In this document: piece by piece, positions 54,261-64,000 of the stretch | Position numbering within the stretch: the first letter of the stretch is position 1 | Layout: each line of letters begins with the position of its first letter | NCBI GenBank assembly: GCA_949128115.1 | Contig: OX421964.1 | Span: 17,880,892 to 17,944,891 of the forward strand | DNA length: 64,000 nt | Reading direction: 5' to 3' | From: Anaspis maculata | Taxonomy: Eukaryota > Arthropoda > Insecta > Coleoptera > Scraptiidae | Made by a program: the position numbers and the translations under genes | Notes under the pieces: generated by a model | What the model saw: only the letters and a program-made list of their open reading frames with translations | Told to the model about the DNA's origin: nothing | Databases searched by the model: none

Positions 54261-54385
54261 TGTTGGATTTTGTATTCTACAATAACACAGTGTTACTTTC
54301 CGCTTTAGTATTATCAAAACTTACTTCCGTTATTTTTGCGTGCGCAGTAGCAGCGGCTACATGTTGTAGTAGTCGCCGAGCAGCC
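54261..54385 (+). repeat. 3' LTR of plus-strand copia, piece 1 of 3
   Basis: Starts TGTTGGATTTTG after the polypurine tract and runs 125 bp to the GAGCAGCC target of the P-like element. The LTR continues at 56712-56744 (33 bp) and 61234-61293 (60 bp), ending ATTTAACA. The three pieces sum to 218 bp, exactly the length of each LTR of the minus-strand copy. Confidence 0.9.
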
Positions 54386-54629
54386 CAGGGCCTGTGCACT
54401 CTATACCAGCATGACGGGACACGGTTGTGCAATGACGCTAGATGGCGCAAATTCAAATTGTGGCGCTAAAACACTCTCCTGCGCATTATCGCTGTCCTGT
54501 CTGTGTGTTTTCGACCTTCGCTGCGGCTATTTCAGCGGCCATGTTCGTTCTTACTTTGATTGTGACGATACTTATATCCTAATCCTGTTGTGTTTTCGGA
54601 AAATTTTGCGCTTATCTCGATCATCCAAG

Positions 54630-54948
54630 ATGCCAAGACAAAGACCGTGTGTGTTTTTGGTTGCCGGGACAAAACTGCGGCCAGGTATGTTGAAAAATGA
54701 AAACAAATTGGAAATTACATAAACATAACCCCAAAGGACCTGTTTCTTCTTCCATGCTTTCTAAGTTTATATGATAACTTGTTTGTTTTTTCAGGCACTC
54801 GATACCCAAAGAGAAGCGGGTGCGCGATATTTGGTCTGAAAGGACTGGAAATCCTAAATTATCAGCTTTGGATGATCGACATTGCTACCCTTTTACATGG
54901 TTTTACAATCAAATTCATGTTATGCTTCAAATGAATCGTTTTGTGTAA
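54630..54948 (+). pseudogene. THAP-type zinc-finger N-terminus, two exons, frameshifted
   Basis: Exon 1 (54630-54684) starts MPRQ and, after a one-base frame change, reads VCVFGCRDKTAAR. A GTATGT donor, a 110-bp intron and a TTTTTTCAG acceptor lead to exon 2 (54795-54948) with HSIPKEKRVRDIWSERTG. The Cys-x3-Cys start and the downstream Pro and Trp fit the first half of a THAP (C2CH) DNA-binding domain, the domain at the N-terminus of P-element transposases. The second Cys-His pair is missing and the frame ends at 54948. Not functional. Confidence 0.6.
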
Positions 54949-55261
54949 CTTCTCTGGTATTAATAACTTCTTTTGCCATTTTTTGAAAACCTAGTAAAAG
55001 TGACTCAGTCCTCTCAATAATAAGCGATTTAATTGAAAAATGATTGTTGCATTCTGTTGGATATTGTCGTATGCTAAGAATTTTAAAATGTGATATATAT
55101 GTATAATCTATATAAATAATCTAACTCAGTATGTACATAACGTGTATCTATGTGTATTTGTTTGTGTGATACCTAGTACATAAATATACTGGTATTAAAA
55201 CCTAAAAAGTGTTAGTTACTGATCCTTCTCCTTAAAGACTGGAAGTCCTCTCAAATATTGG

Positions 55262-56556
55262 ATACGACTAATATAAACTGCTCACAAATTGAAGTGGATA
55301 TTGTTAAAAAAAAAGAACTACCGAAGTCCTCCATAAAAATCACACGGATATGTCTAATACAGGATGATAAAAAAAGTCGTTTAGTTTTGTTCTTTTTTAA
55401 TCTCATGCAGGAGATTGTTTATCCACCCTGTACACCTATACTTAGTTGGATCTTATAGTCTGTAGCTTATGTAACTCGCTAGTTTTTATTTTTCCGCTTT
55501 CCGTTGCGTACTTACCGAAATATAGCCTTTTTACTTTCCAAAGTCAGTTTGTCGATGAATAAATCCGGGGGGGCTACTGGATTTTTTGGTGCTTACAAAA
55601 CAATGCCTCTTGGTACTTTTAGAACGATTTTTTGAGCAGATTTAAAATGGAAGCTTACATAAAAATATACAGGGTGTCGCATGAACGAAGAAATTTGTTT
55701 CTGATACCTTATTATAAGTTGTTGTTAAAAATTTCACTTTTTGATTTTACAATTTTATGTCTAACAAAAAGAGATCTTCAATTACTGAAATTATTCTCGG
55801 GCGACCTTCTCCATGTGTGATTCGGGCACTGCCAGTGGCCAGGAGTCGTCTCTTTGCCCACCGATGACACTTTGTGATACGTTCACCAAATTGACAATTT
55901 CTCTTTGCCTTGTACCATCCCGCTAGATATTTGCCACGATATCGAACTTACCTGGAGTTGATCTTTGCAACGGCATTTTGCTACTGATTATTTTGAAATA
56001 AAATGAATCTCATAAATGATTTTTTTGCGACACCCTGTATACATCAGATGGTTGAGACGCCATACCTTCGTTAATTTTGAAATCTGCGCAAAAAATCCTT
56101 CTAAAAGTACCAAGTGGCATAGCTTAGTAAAAAAAAAATCCAGTAGCGCCCGGATTTAGAAGATTCATCGATAAAACGACTTTGGGAAGTGAAAAGGCTA
56201 TATTTCGGGAAGTACGCAACGGAAAGCGAAAAACTAAAAACTGACAGGTTACATAAGCTGCAGACTATAAGATCCGAGTGAATATAGGTGTACAGGGTGG
56301 ATGAACAATCTCCTGCACGAGAGTAAAAAAGAACAAAACTGAACGACTTTTTTCATCACCCTGTATTAGACATATCCATGTGATTTTTGTGGAGGACTTC
56401 AGTAGTTCATGGAAATATTGACTTTTTTCTTCAAAACAGTGCAAGCGGTTTCACAATCGAGTGATTTTCAAGAATTTTGCGGCGATTTTAAAGAAACCTT
56501 TTTTAAAAAATATCCACTTCAATTTGTGAGCAGTTTATATTTCAAATTCAGGCGCT
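55262..56556. repeat. Inverted repeat inside the P-like element
   Basis: AAACTGCTCACAAATTGAAG (55277) pairs with CTTCAATTTGTGAGCAGTTT (about 56518), GAACTACCGAAGTCCTCC with GGAGGACTTCAGTAGTTC, and ATCCACCCTGTACACCTATA with TATAGGTGTACAGGGTGGAT. The arms are about 360-400 bp. The right arm has about 80 extra bp near 56430-56505. Confidence 0.7.
55670..56037. mobile_element. 368-bp MITE, CAGGGTGTCGCA ends, TA target
   Basis: CAGGGTGTCGCATGAACG at the left and TTTTTGCGACACCCTG at the right, with TA duplicated. It forms the centre of the surrounding inverted repeat. Confidence 0.65.
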
Positions 56557-56744
56557 ACATTCGTGCCGTCCCAAATTACAGAAATCTACTTCTTTTGGTT
56601 GAAATTTGGTTTTGGTTATGTGCAGTGTCCAGAGATGGCGCTTTGAAACGTGTGTCCGGCTGATTGCCTATAGAGTGGGCTATCTCTACCTTGCCCATCC
56701 CAGGAGCAGCCGTCGAGCGATGAACATATACCGTTATGCCTCTT

Positions 56745-56962
56745 TGTTAAATCTGGCTTGACTGGATGAGTAAATGTTTATTAAAAGAATTGTTTACAAA
56801 AGACAAAAGACATAAAGGTACATGTGCATCGCTCGACGGCTGCTCCGCGACTACTACAACATGTAGCCGCTGCTACTGCGCACGCAAAAATAACGGAAGC
56901 AAGTTTTGATAATACTAAAGCGGAAAGTAACACTGTGTTATTGTAGAATACAAAATCCAACA
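56745..56962 (-). repeat. copia 3' LTR
   Basis: 218 bp. Preceded on the minus strand by the polypurine tract AGAGGGAA (56970-56963). Contains TTTTAATAAACATTTAC, a poly(A)-signal-like AATAAA near the end of the LTR. Confidence 0.9.
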
Positions 56963-57024
56963 TTCCCTCTCATTCAAAATAACACTTAATGTTTAGCAAA
57001 TTCAGAATGTTATAAAACAAATGT

Positions 57025-58803
57025 TTATTCAAAGGTTTGGTCAAAATGTCTGCTAATTGTTTTTTTGGTTTCAACGTATGAAAGTTTGATTTCACCCCGA
57101 GACACCACATCACGAATAAAATGATACCGCACGTCTATGTGTTTGCTCCTTCTATGCAGCTCGGGATTTTTCGCTGACTTCATCGCTGATTGGTTGTCGA
57201 CCATGATCACTATGGCTTCCTGTTGAAAATCCAGCTCCTTCATGAAAGACTTGAGCCACAAAGCTTCTTTGGCACCCAAAGTCAACGAAATATACTCGGC
57301 CTCGGTGGACGACAAGGCGATGATACTTTGCCGCTGACTTGTCCAAGTTATTGGTCCATTTGCCATCATGAAGATGTAACCACTTGTGGACTGCCGTGTT
57401 TCCAGGCATCCAGCGTAGTCAGCATCCGTATATCCTGTTATCTTCACACCATTTGCGTTTCCATAAACTATCTTGAAGTCGATAGTTCCCTTTAGGTATC
57501 GTAGGATCTTCTTGACGGCTTCCCAGTGTTGAGAATTCCAGTCATTCAGGAACCGACTCACTTGACTCACACTGTAGGTAATATCGGGACGAGAAACAGT
57601 CGATAAAAATATCAATGAACCGACGGCTTCCCGATAAGGTTGTTTTCTTGAGTATTCGATTTCATCAGTGGTCGGCGACCGTAAATTGATACCTGGCTCA
57701 GCTGGGATGCTCGATGTTTTGGCGTCGCTCATGTTGAACTTCTGGAGAATCTTGTTGATGTATCCTCGCTGGCTGATTGCGATCGTTTTCTTTTCGCGAT
57801 CACGCACAATGTCTAGCCCAACAAATTGTGTTGCATCACCAACCGTTATTTCAAAGTCACTTTTCAAGTTCATGATCAAAACGTCAATTGCTTTTTGCGA
57901 GGATGATAATACCAAACCGTCATCAACATAAAGCGCCAAATAAATAGTCTCATTTTCAAAATTTCCAATAAAAACGCATTGATCACTTTTGAATAGTTTA
58001 AAATTATAAGTCTTGAGAAAACTTACGAATTTGTCGTTCCAGCAACAAGAGGCCTGTTTTAATCCGTAAAGGCTCTTTCTTAAGTTGCAGACATGATCGG
58101 GTTTTTCTTTATCTTCAAATCCAGGGGGTTGTCTCATGTGGATTGTCTCTTTTAATTCACCATAAAGAAACGCGGTTTGCACATCGAAATGTTTCAACAT
58201 CAAGTCCTTTTCCGCGGCAAGGGCTAACAAAACACGAATTGAGTCATACCGCACCACGGGCGAAAAAGTTTCTCGGTAGTCTATACCGTGTTGCTGCGTA
58301 AATCCTTTCGCGACGAGCCGAGCTTTGTAACGGATAACGTCACCTTCAGAGTCCGTTTTTACGCGATACACCCACTTGCAGTCAACAGTTTTTGCACCCG
58401 CGGGAAGGGGGATTAAATTCCAAGTTTCATTCTTGATGAGGGCTTCCATTTCTTGTTGCATTGCCAGGTGCCATTTTTCTTTTTCTTCACCATTGATGGC
58501 CATATTGTATGATTCTGGAACTAGAATTGTACAATATATCGCTGCTCCGTAGTAATCCGGTCTTTGGATGTTGTTTCTGTCCCGCAGCTGGCGTCTGTTT
58601 TCGAATTGAACAGGAGGTGGCACTTTTTGCTCTTCTGAAGCTGATTCGAAAATTTCTTCGGTCTCTTCATCATGATTTTGTTCTCCAGCGTGATTTTCGA
58701 GAACGGTTTCTTCGAAAAGTACCGGAAAAACTGCGATGTTTTCGTTTTCTTTGTCATCGATGATGAACGCTTTATTTTCGTTGAAATTTACATTACATGA
58801 AAT
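57025..58803 (-). pseudogene. copia pol, reverse transcriptase and RNase H part
   Basis: The frame continues from the stop at 58806-58804 (NVNFNENKAFIIDD, acidic spacer). It then gives the reverse transcriptase: WKLVPL-type start (WNLIPLPAGAKTVDCKWV), KARLVAKGFTQQ, GIDYRETFSPVV, AFLYGELKETI, SLYGLKQAS and the YVDD site (LYVDDGL, about 57918-57935). RNase H follows with TDADYAG, STSGYIF and SSTEAEYISL. At an A7 run (about 57060-57066) a one-base insertion relative to the A6 of the plus-strand copy changes the frame, and the last ~20 residues are replaced (KTISRHFDQTFE). Copies the element's RNA into DNA in Gag particles; this copy is probably inactive. Confidence 0.9.
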
Positions 58804-60918
58804 TTAAATTCTTCGCTTTACTGGATCCCATAGTCTGTAATTATTAGAATTCTCATGGTAGCCAACAAACATGAGCTTCCTGCTTTTTGGGTCAAATTTC
58901 TTTCGAAATTGTGGTGGGATGCACATATATGCGGTGCAACCAAAAATTTTTGTGTGCTTTATTTCGGGCTTTCTCCCATGCCACATTTCGGATGAACTTT
59001 TCTCTTGCTGGTGAATTGAGGCCATTCTATTCAGAGTGTAAACAGCCGTGTTCACTGGTTCACTCCAAAGTTCCTTCGGTGCATTTTTATTCAACAACAT
59101 GCATCGAGCCGATTCGACGACGGTTCTCATCTCTCTTTCGGCAGCTCCGTTTTGTTGAGGGGTGTAAACGGCTGAACACTCATGTATTATTCCTTTTTGC
59201 GTCAAATATTGTTTGAAATCATTATTGATGTATTCAGTTCCATTATCGCTCTTCAGGATTTTGATCTGGTTGCCAGTTTGCCTCTGAACCAGTGCTTCGT
59301 ACTCCTTGAATTTTTCGAAAGCTTCAGACTTGTGTTTCAGGAAGTAGACACTTCTATAGCTGCTCGCATCATCTTTGAACAAGATGAAGTATCGTGATCC
59401 ACTCGGTGATTCAACATTCATGGGTCCGCATAGATCAGAATGGATCATTTCACCAACCTTATTTGATCTTCTTAAAGCCGTTGGATGCGATTTTCGACTT
59501 TGTTTTCCAAACTGACATGCTTCGCAGAATTCTTCCTCATTGCAGTCTATTTTCAAATCACACAGTATATTATTTTTGGCAGCTTTCTTTATGGATTTGA
59601 AATTCACGTGACCGAGGCGCTCGTGCCATAATTTCAAAGATTGCTGATTGGCGACGTTGCACTCTAATAATTGTTGTTTGACGCGGAAGTTCATAATCCA
59701 TAAATTGTTTTCCCGAAAACCGATACACGACACCTGCCCGTCTTTATCGCGAAATTCACAATTGTGTTTCAACGCGCGAAATGTGAACTGTTTGTCGGTC
59801 ATTTTTCCCACAGAAAACAAACTCCTGTCTAGTTGAGGGATGTATAGAACGTCTCGGATTTCACGGTCATGCCATTGACCTTGCACTTTAGCTTGAATTG
59901 TGATGCTACCAACTCCAACTGCCGAGATGATTTTGTCGTTCGCAATTTTTACAGAAATCGGTTCCTTTAAATCTTTCAATTCGTTGAACCATTCACGATG
60001 GTGAGTCATGTGAGCGCTGGCTCCAGAATCGCAGATCCACTTGTCTCTATCACTATCGGAGGTAGCTGAATACAGCAGTGAAATGTCGCTGACATACGCG
60101 GAATTATAACCGGATTTTTCATTGTTGGATGTGCCTTTTTGCACATCTGCAAGGCGTTTTCGACATTCACGAGACCAGTGGCCTTTTCGTTTACAGTAAT
60201 TACAGCTGGTCTTCTTTTTGAGATCGGCGATTTTGCTGTTACTATTTTTCTTTTCTTCCGGGCGTGATTGACTGTCGAGTTTCGCTTGAAGTGCTTGTAC
60301 TTGCAATGCTAGACGCGATGTTTCATCGTCCTGGGTTGACATTCGAGTCTCTTCTTTCAGAAGGCGTGATGTAAGATTATCCAAATTTTGCATATTCGGT
60401 GCAACTGAGTCCCATGCAGTTCGAAAATTGTTGTACTTCGGCGGTAAACTGTTGATAATCTTCGAGCAAATTGCGCTGTCGCTAATGGTTTCTTTCACAT
60501 CTTGAAGGTCCTTCACAATCGATTCTACTTTCGTCAAGTGGCCAGAGATGGCTCCTCCGTCGACCATGCGAAGTTCATAAAATCGCTGCCTTATCAATTC
60601 CTTTGAAAGTTCAGTTTTGTGTTCATGTATCGTAACCAACTTTTTCCACATTTCTGCAGCTGTCTTGCAGTTGACGAGGGATTGTAGCATCTTGTGAATA
60701 AGTGTGGTTAGGAAAATGATTTGAGCTTTCTTGTCTTTGTCATTCCACGCGGTCCAGTCAGCCGATGCTTTATCATCAGGTTCAGTAGTTGTTCCGTCAA
60801 CAATTGACATCAACTTTTCGGCATTGAACACGATGGAAACGCTGAATTTCCATAGCTGGAAGTTTGAGCCGTCAAACTTGACGATCTGTGCGAGATCGCT
60901 TCGCGACGCGGTAGCCAT
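58804..60918 (-). pseudogene. copia gag, protease and integrase part
   Basis: Start taken at ATG 60918 (MATASRSD), since the upstream ATG at 60942 adds only basic residues. Gag of the UBN2 type (FDGSNFQLWKFSV), zinc knuckle CNYCKRKGHWSREC near residue 240, and protease CDSGASAHMTHH near 300. The pre-integrase region has LWHERLGHVNFK and a CxxC (EACQFGK). Integrase DDE is HSDLCGPMN, SDNGTEY and PQQNGAAEREM. The frame stays open to RLWDPVKRRI and is cut by a TAA at 58806-58804. The next codons continue the same frame, so this is one point nonsense mutation in an otherwise single gag-pol frame, as in Drosophila copia. Confidence 0.9.
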
Positions 60919-60996
60919 TTTCTTCAACTTTCGGTTACGCACGCACGGGCACTTTTATCAGGCTGGTTACTGACTATTTTCATTGATCGTAGAGAT

Positions 60997-61010
60997 CTGG
61001 GCCCATAACC
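60997..61010 (-). promoter_or_regulatory. copia primer-binding site, initiator-tRNA-Met type
   Basis: The 14 bases next to the 5' LTR, CTGGGCCCATAACC on the plus strand, equal the anticodon arm of the animal initiator methionine tRNA. Copia is known to prime from an internally cleaved half of this tRNA rather than from its 3' CCA end, and this site fits that mode. Confidence 0.85.
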
Positions 61011-61228
61011 TGGTAAATCTGGCTTGACTGGATGAGTAAATGTTCATTAAAAGAATTGTTTACAAAAGACAGGAGACATAAAGGTACATGTGCATCGCTC
61101 GACGGCTGCTCGGCGACTACTACAACATGGAGCCGCTGCTACTGCGCACGCAAAAATAACGGAAGCAAGTTTTGATAATACTAAAGCGGAAAGTAACACT
61201 GTGTTATTGTAGAATACAAAATCCAACA
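61011..61228 (-). repeat. copia 5' LTR
   Basis: 218 bp. The inner end is TGGTAAATC where the 3' LTR has TGTTAAATC. It carries the element's presumed promoter; no clear TATA box was fixed. Confidence 0.9.
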
Positions 61229-61293
61229 CTCTTGTCTTTTGTGAACAATTCTTTTAATAAACATTTACTTATCCAGTCAAGCCAGATTTAACA
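61229..61293 (+). repeat. 3' LTR of plus-strand copia, piece 3 of 3
   Basis: CTCTT (duplicated target) followed by the last 60 bp of the LTR, ending in ATTTAACA, immediately before the right arm of FB10. Confidence 0.85.
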
Positions 61294-61361
61294 GGTCTCA
61301 ACTCAACTTGAAGTCCTCTATCTAGTGTTGAAGTTTGTCACATAGATCACGGAACGCTCTG

Positions 61362-62124
61362 TATATTCGAGCTTTTCTGAATTCAAATACATACTAGATT
61401 TTGAAGAATCCATTCGTCCAAAATAGAATCTGCTATCAATTCAAATTTTGCTGCCGAAGTGTTTCAAGTCTCTTTTCGTGCATTGTGCTCTCGTATTTCC
61501 ACGATTTGGAGTAGCACTTATACAGGATAAAATTCAATGTTTTTCAACAAAAATATCATACTCATATATTTAAATAGGTAAAAATCTATTTTCTTGGTGT
61601 TGGTGAGAATTTTTTTTTTTTTTCAAGTTTGTTATTCTTCTTATCGGCACTTCTTGTGCCATAGTGTTTGTGAGTATGAGAGTGGTGTTGTAAAAGTATG
61701 ATATTTGTTGTCACACATTTGGTTTGAAAATATCCAAGAAGATATCACTTTGGAGTTTGGACCACTGGAAACGACAGAAATATTCGAGGAAATATCGCTT
61801 TGGAGCAATGAAGTCTACAGAAAGAGTATCTTGTTGAGCTTTGAAATTCTCCAAAAATACAATTTTGGAACAGCAACATCGGTTTAAATAACACACTGAT
61901 TCTCAACAATTTGTGAAAAATAACTTCGAAAGTACAAAAACTGTCAGTTGCTTCAAGTCGCTCGTGATCGCCTATTATTGCTACCCGGAAAGAGTTGACT
62001 GATGTGCATCTATACTCTGCGACCTTCTCTGGAGAGTTCAACTTGAGGATAAGCCACAGACCTCTGCAATTGGCGGAGGAGCCGCATCAAAAGCCTATAC
62101 CGTCGAAGAACCAAACGCAAATTC
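61362..62124. other. No recognisable feature
   Basis: AT-rich DNA. 61620-61680 shares CTTATCGGC...TCTT.TG.CATAG with the tail of the SINE at 11735-11770, a possible SINE-tail fragment. Otherwise nothing supported. Confidence 0.35.
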
Positions 62125-62128
62125 TTAA

Positions 62129-63091
62129 CCCGGCATCCGACACGTGGGGTGTGACAAACCCAAGCGCCCGAAAATCGTAGTTTTATTAATCAAATTGTGG
62201 GCCTAGCCCCCGCAGCTCCTCAGTAGCTTCCGGAAATGCATGAATCTAGGTATTACTGCATCAGCGGCAATGCAATTATTACCACAGAAGGAGTGTGTTC
62301 GTTTCAAAGTCGACTTGGGTTTGTCACACCCCACGTGTCGGAACTTGCGACTTTCCATGTGACAATTATTATTACTAATTTTGGAGGCATTTTTCACCAG
62401 TGGGCTGTGTTCTTCTTTTTTCTATATGGAGATTGAAGTTTGAGATGATTTTTTTGCGCCAAAAACACAGTTACTCTCGTACTGGCCGTACTAACGTCAC
62501 AAGGCCTTGAGCCTCTACTTGACAACCGTCGCTATCTGGAATCGGACAATGGCACAGTTAGGCTGTCAAAAGGCGACCTAATGAGCAAGGAGAGCTTTCG
62601 GATTGTCCACGCGGATCAAGGACAGGAAGTCTAGATAAGTCTGCGGAAGAATGTGAAAAATTTATTTGCCTCGAACATTCGTGGAACTTTTGCAGAAATT
62701 GCACCAAGTTGGACAATGAATAAGTTTTTTATTTTTGTACCGATTTTCGTTGGATTTTTTTTGTTTAGAATTTTGTAATTTGAAGAATCATTATGTTAGT
62801 TGAGTCTTTCTTCATGTATTGAATGGAGGTTTTCTTTCTCAAGTAAACAATAGAATTTTTTTTTTTCAGTGTAAGAACGGACTCGACGTATTTTTTTGTT
62901 TTATTTGTTCCAATATATTTTTTTAAAAAACTTCCACTACCTATCGATGAAAACAATGTTCCTGAATCACAGAATGTTTTTCAATTGGGAAAAATGCCTA
63001 TATCTGATTATTGGAGGTTACATGAGAAATAGGGTTTGACACACCCCACCTGTCGGAACTGTTGAGAAAATTCCACCTGTCGGATGCCGGG
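62129..63091. mobile_element. piggyBac-type MITE, 963 bp
   Basis: CCCGGCATCCGACA at the left end and TGTCGGATGCCGGG at the right, flanked by TTAA on both sides (62125-62128, 63092-63095). CCC...GGG termini at a duplicated TTAA are diagnostic of piggyBac elements. Sub-terminal copies of TGTCGGAA and the GGTTTGTCACACCCCAC block occur inverted at 62145-62162, 62310-62340 and 63025-63055. No transposase, so non-autonomous. Confidence 0.8.
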
Positions 63092-63095
63092 TTAA

Positions 63096-64000
63096 GCATA
63101 AGAAGCTTTCTCGCTAGCTAACTCGGGCAGCATCTTCTGTTGGGCGTTTGGGCCAAAGCCGAGACGTTGATACGATATGCGTAATTGCAAAAAGCAATAT
63201 GAAACTGAGCGAAACTGAAGGGAAACGAAACAGGTTCCGCACTTCCTGCACCTGAAGAATTTCGCCCCAATTCTCGCGACGTTGTCTTCGAAGTGTGTCT
63301 TGATTTTTTTTTTTTATCTCGGTGATATTTCAAACGGCCAGATAGTCTTACACATGCACATACTCGTACCGTTAACAGATTGTTTTAGTTTGCATACTAG
63401 AGATGGGGAGATACGGTATGCATCGCATAACGAGAAAAGAAAAACAATGCTCCTGCATAGTTTCAATTGAAGCATACACACACCGTCAGATCGCATCTGA
63501 AGGTACCAATGGAATATTCAATTTGTTTTCTTATGTGCTTCTCGCGAGCTCTTCCCGATAGCGTCCATACAGGTGCCCATAATGACGCCCATAACTGTAC
63601 CAGAACGCGAGCATTATTCATAATATACTTTTGTTAATCTGATCGGTGTGATCTCCGGGAGTTGCCGAGAGAGAACAAACAGATCAGATTACAATGTGTC
63701 GTATAAATGCTCCGTGGTCCGAAAAGTCCTTTGGTTGTCAATCAAGTTCGATGAAATAATAATACATGGGTTGAGGGGTATTGTGTTTCGAGTCGAGATA
63801 TGTACTTAAGTAGTATAACCTCGAGGTGTTTGAATCTCCACTATAACAGAGGTTCTCATTAAGAGTAGCAATACCCAGTGGGGCAATAAAATATCAAGAG
63901 AGTATAACAATATGAAAGAATTGTTAACGACCTGTGACCGCGACCAAGTGACTTTGTTATTTTATTGTTATTAGACTGTGAGAGTGCGACAATGTTGTTG
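63096..64000. other. Unique sequence to the end of the window
   Basis: No gene, RNA or repeat recognised. Short frames only. Confidence 0.35.

Larger units (their letters stand above)
54386..56703 (+). mobile_element. P-like element with THAP sequence, 8-bp duplication
   Basis: Inserted in the copia LTR with GAGCAGCC on both sides (54378-54385, 56704-56711). The ends are CAGGG... and ...CCCAG; inner imperfect inverted repeats follow the CACTCTATA box at each end (left 54398, right near 56675 inverted), each followed by a GGGACAC/CGGACAC block. An 8-bp duplication and THAP-type coding sequence fit the P-element superfamily (hAT also makes 8 bp). No full transposase, so non-autonomous. Confidence 0.65.
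56745..61228 (-). mobile_element. Full-length Ty1/copia element nested in an LTR
   Basis: Two 218-bp LTRs (3' LTR 56745-56962; 5' LTR 61011-61228), TG...CA ends, and the 5-bp duplication CTCTT (56740-56744, 61229-61233). The target is the LTR of another copy of the same family in the opposite orientation. The LTRs differ at six positions by my count (about 2.7%), so the insertion is not brand-new. Gag-pol runs on the minus strand with one nonsense codon and one frameshift. Confidence 0.95.
52086..61361. mobile_element. FB10, foldback split open by copia insertions
   Basis: CAAGGTGTTCCGTGATCTATGTGACAAAC (from 52086) is the reverse complement of the block ending at 61361, with TA on both sides. 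The arms pair to about 52155 (GAATTGAGACC) and 61294 (GGTCTCAACTC). Everything between 52954 and 61293 is later retroelement and P-like DNA; 52156-52953 is remaining element interior with no ORF of note. Confidence 0.6.

Noticed and set aside
57152..57409. Additional ORFs in other frames of the copia RNase H region (also 53729-54072)
   Set aside because: Shadow frames of the pol gene, present in both copies because the coding sequence is conserved.

Overview
The window looks like repeat-dense nuclear DNA from an animal, most likely an insect. Protein-coding content is sparse, spliceosomal introns are visible, and there is a Ty1/copia retrotransposon whose primer-binding site matches the anticodon arm of the initiator-Met tRNA, as in Drosophila copia. 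Several arthropod-type non-LTR (LINE) remnants, a tRNA-derived SINE, a THAP-bearing (P-element-like) insertion, a piggyBac-type MITE and many long inverted-repeat (foldback) elements are also present. I cannot name the order or species from sequence alone. Most open frames here are chance frames, or frames read through palindromic DNA.

Layout. (1) 205-8402 is an old foldback element (family FBx, 3-bp target duplication TCG) split by a ~120-bp satellite array (890-3215), a second 2.65-kb foldback (4448-7097) and a 5'-truncated LINE (7428-8032). (2) 8709-9182 and 17742-18218, both on the minus strand, are two intronless paralogues for a small secreted acidic protein of unknown function. The 8.5 kb between them is foldbacks, a SINE, degenerate minisatellites and a LINE reverse-transcriptase fragment. 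(3) 19727-24278 is a second FBx copy carrying a LINE C-terminal fragment and a 3.1-kb palindrome. About 1.1 kb of it is copied again at 25955-29945, inserted into the endonuclease domain of a LINE, and that copy is itself split by a 2.85-kb foldback. (4) 30865-32425 is another foldback. (5) 32671-33558 (minus) is the best host-gene candidate, a three-exon gene of about 250 codons that I do not recognise. 33.6-37.6 kb is mostly unique sequence with a Gag-like pseudogene and a GC-rich patch. (6) 37.6-42.5 kb holds minisatellites and a 121-bp satellite split by a 2.9-kb TG...CA insertion. (7) 42.7-46.6 kb is a three-copy direct tandem array of a unit encoding a stand-alone LINE-type AP-endonuclease domain, intact in two copies, followed by a probable 1.96-kb solo LTR. 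(8) 52086-61361 is a nest. A truncated plus-strand copia element has its 218-bp LTR cut twice, once by a P-like THAP element (8-bp duplication) and once by a full-length minus-strand copia (5-bp duplication). (9) 62129-63091 is a piggyBac-type MITE in a TTAA site.

No pathway or operon is encoded. The story of the window is transposon nesting. Target-site duplications, arm-versus-arm comparison and the exact 125+33+60 = 218 bp sum of the broken LTR give an internally consistent order of insertions. The items most likely to be undescribed are the tandem endonuclease-only units, the long-hairpin elements with TAG...CTA ends and 3-bp target duplications, the secreted-protein pair and the unrecognised three-exon gene. 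All identities and boundaries were read by eye; no database search was possible.
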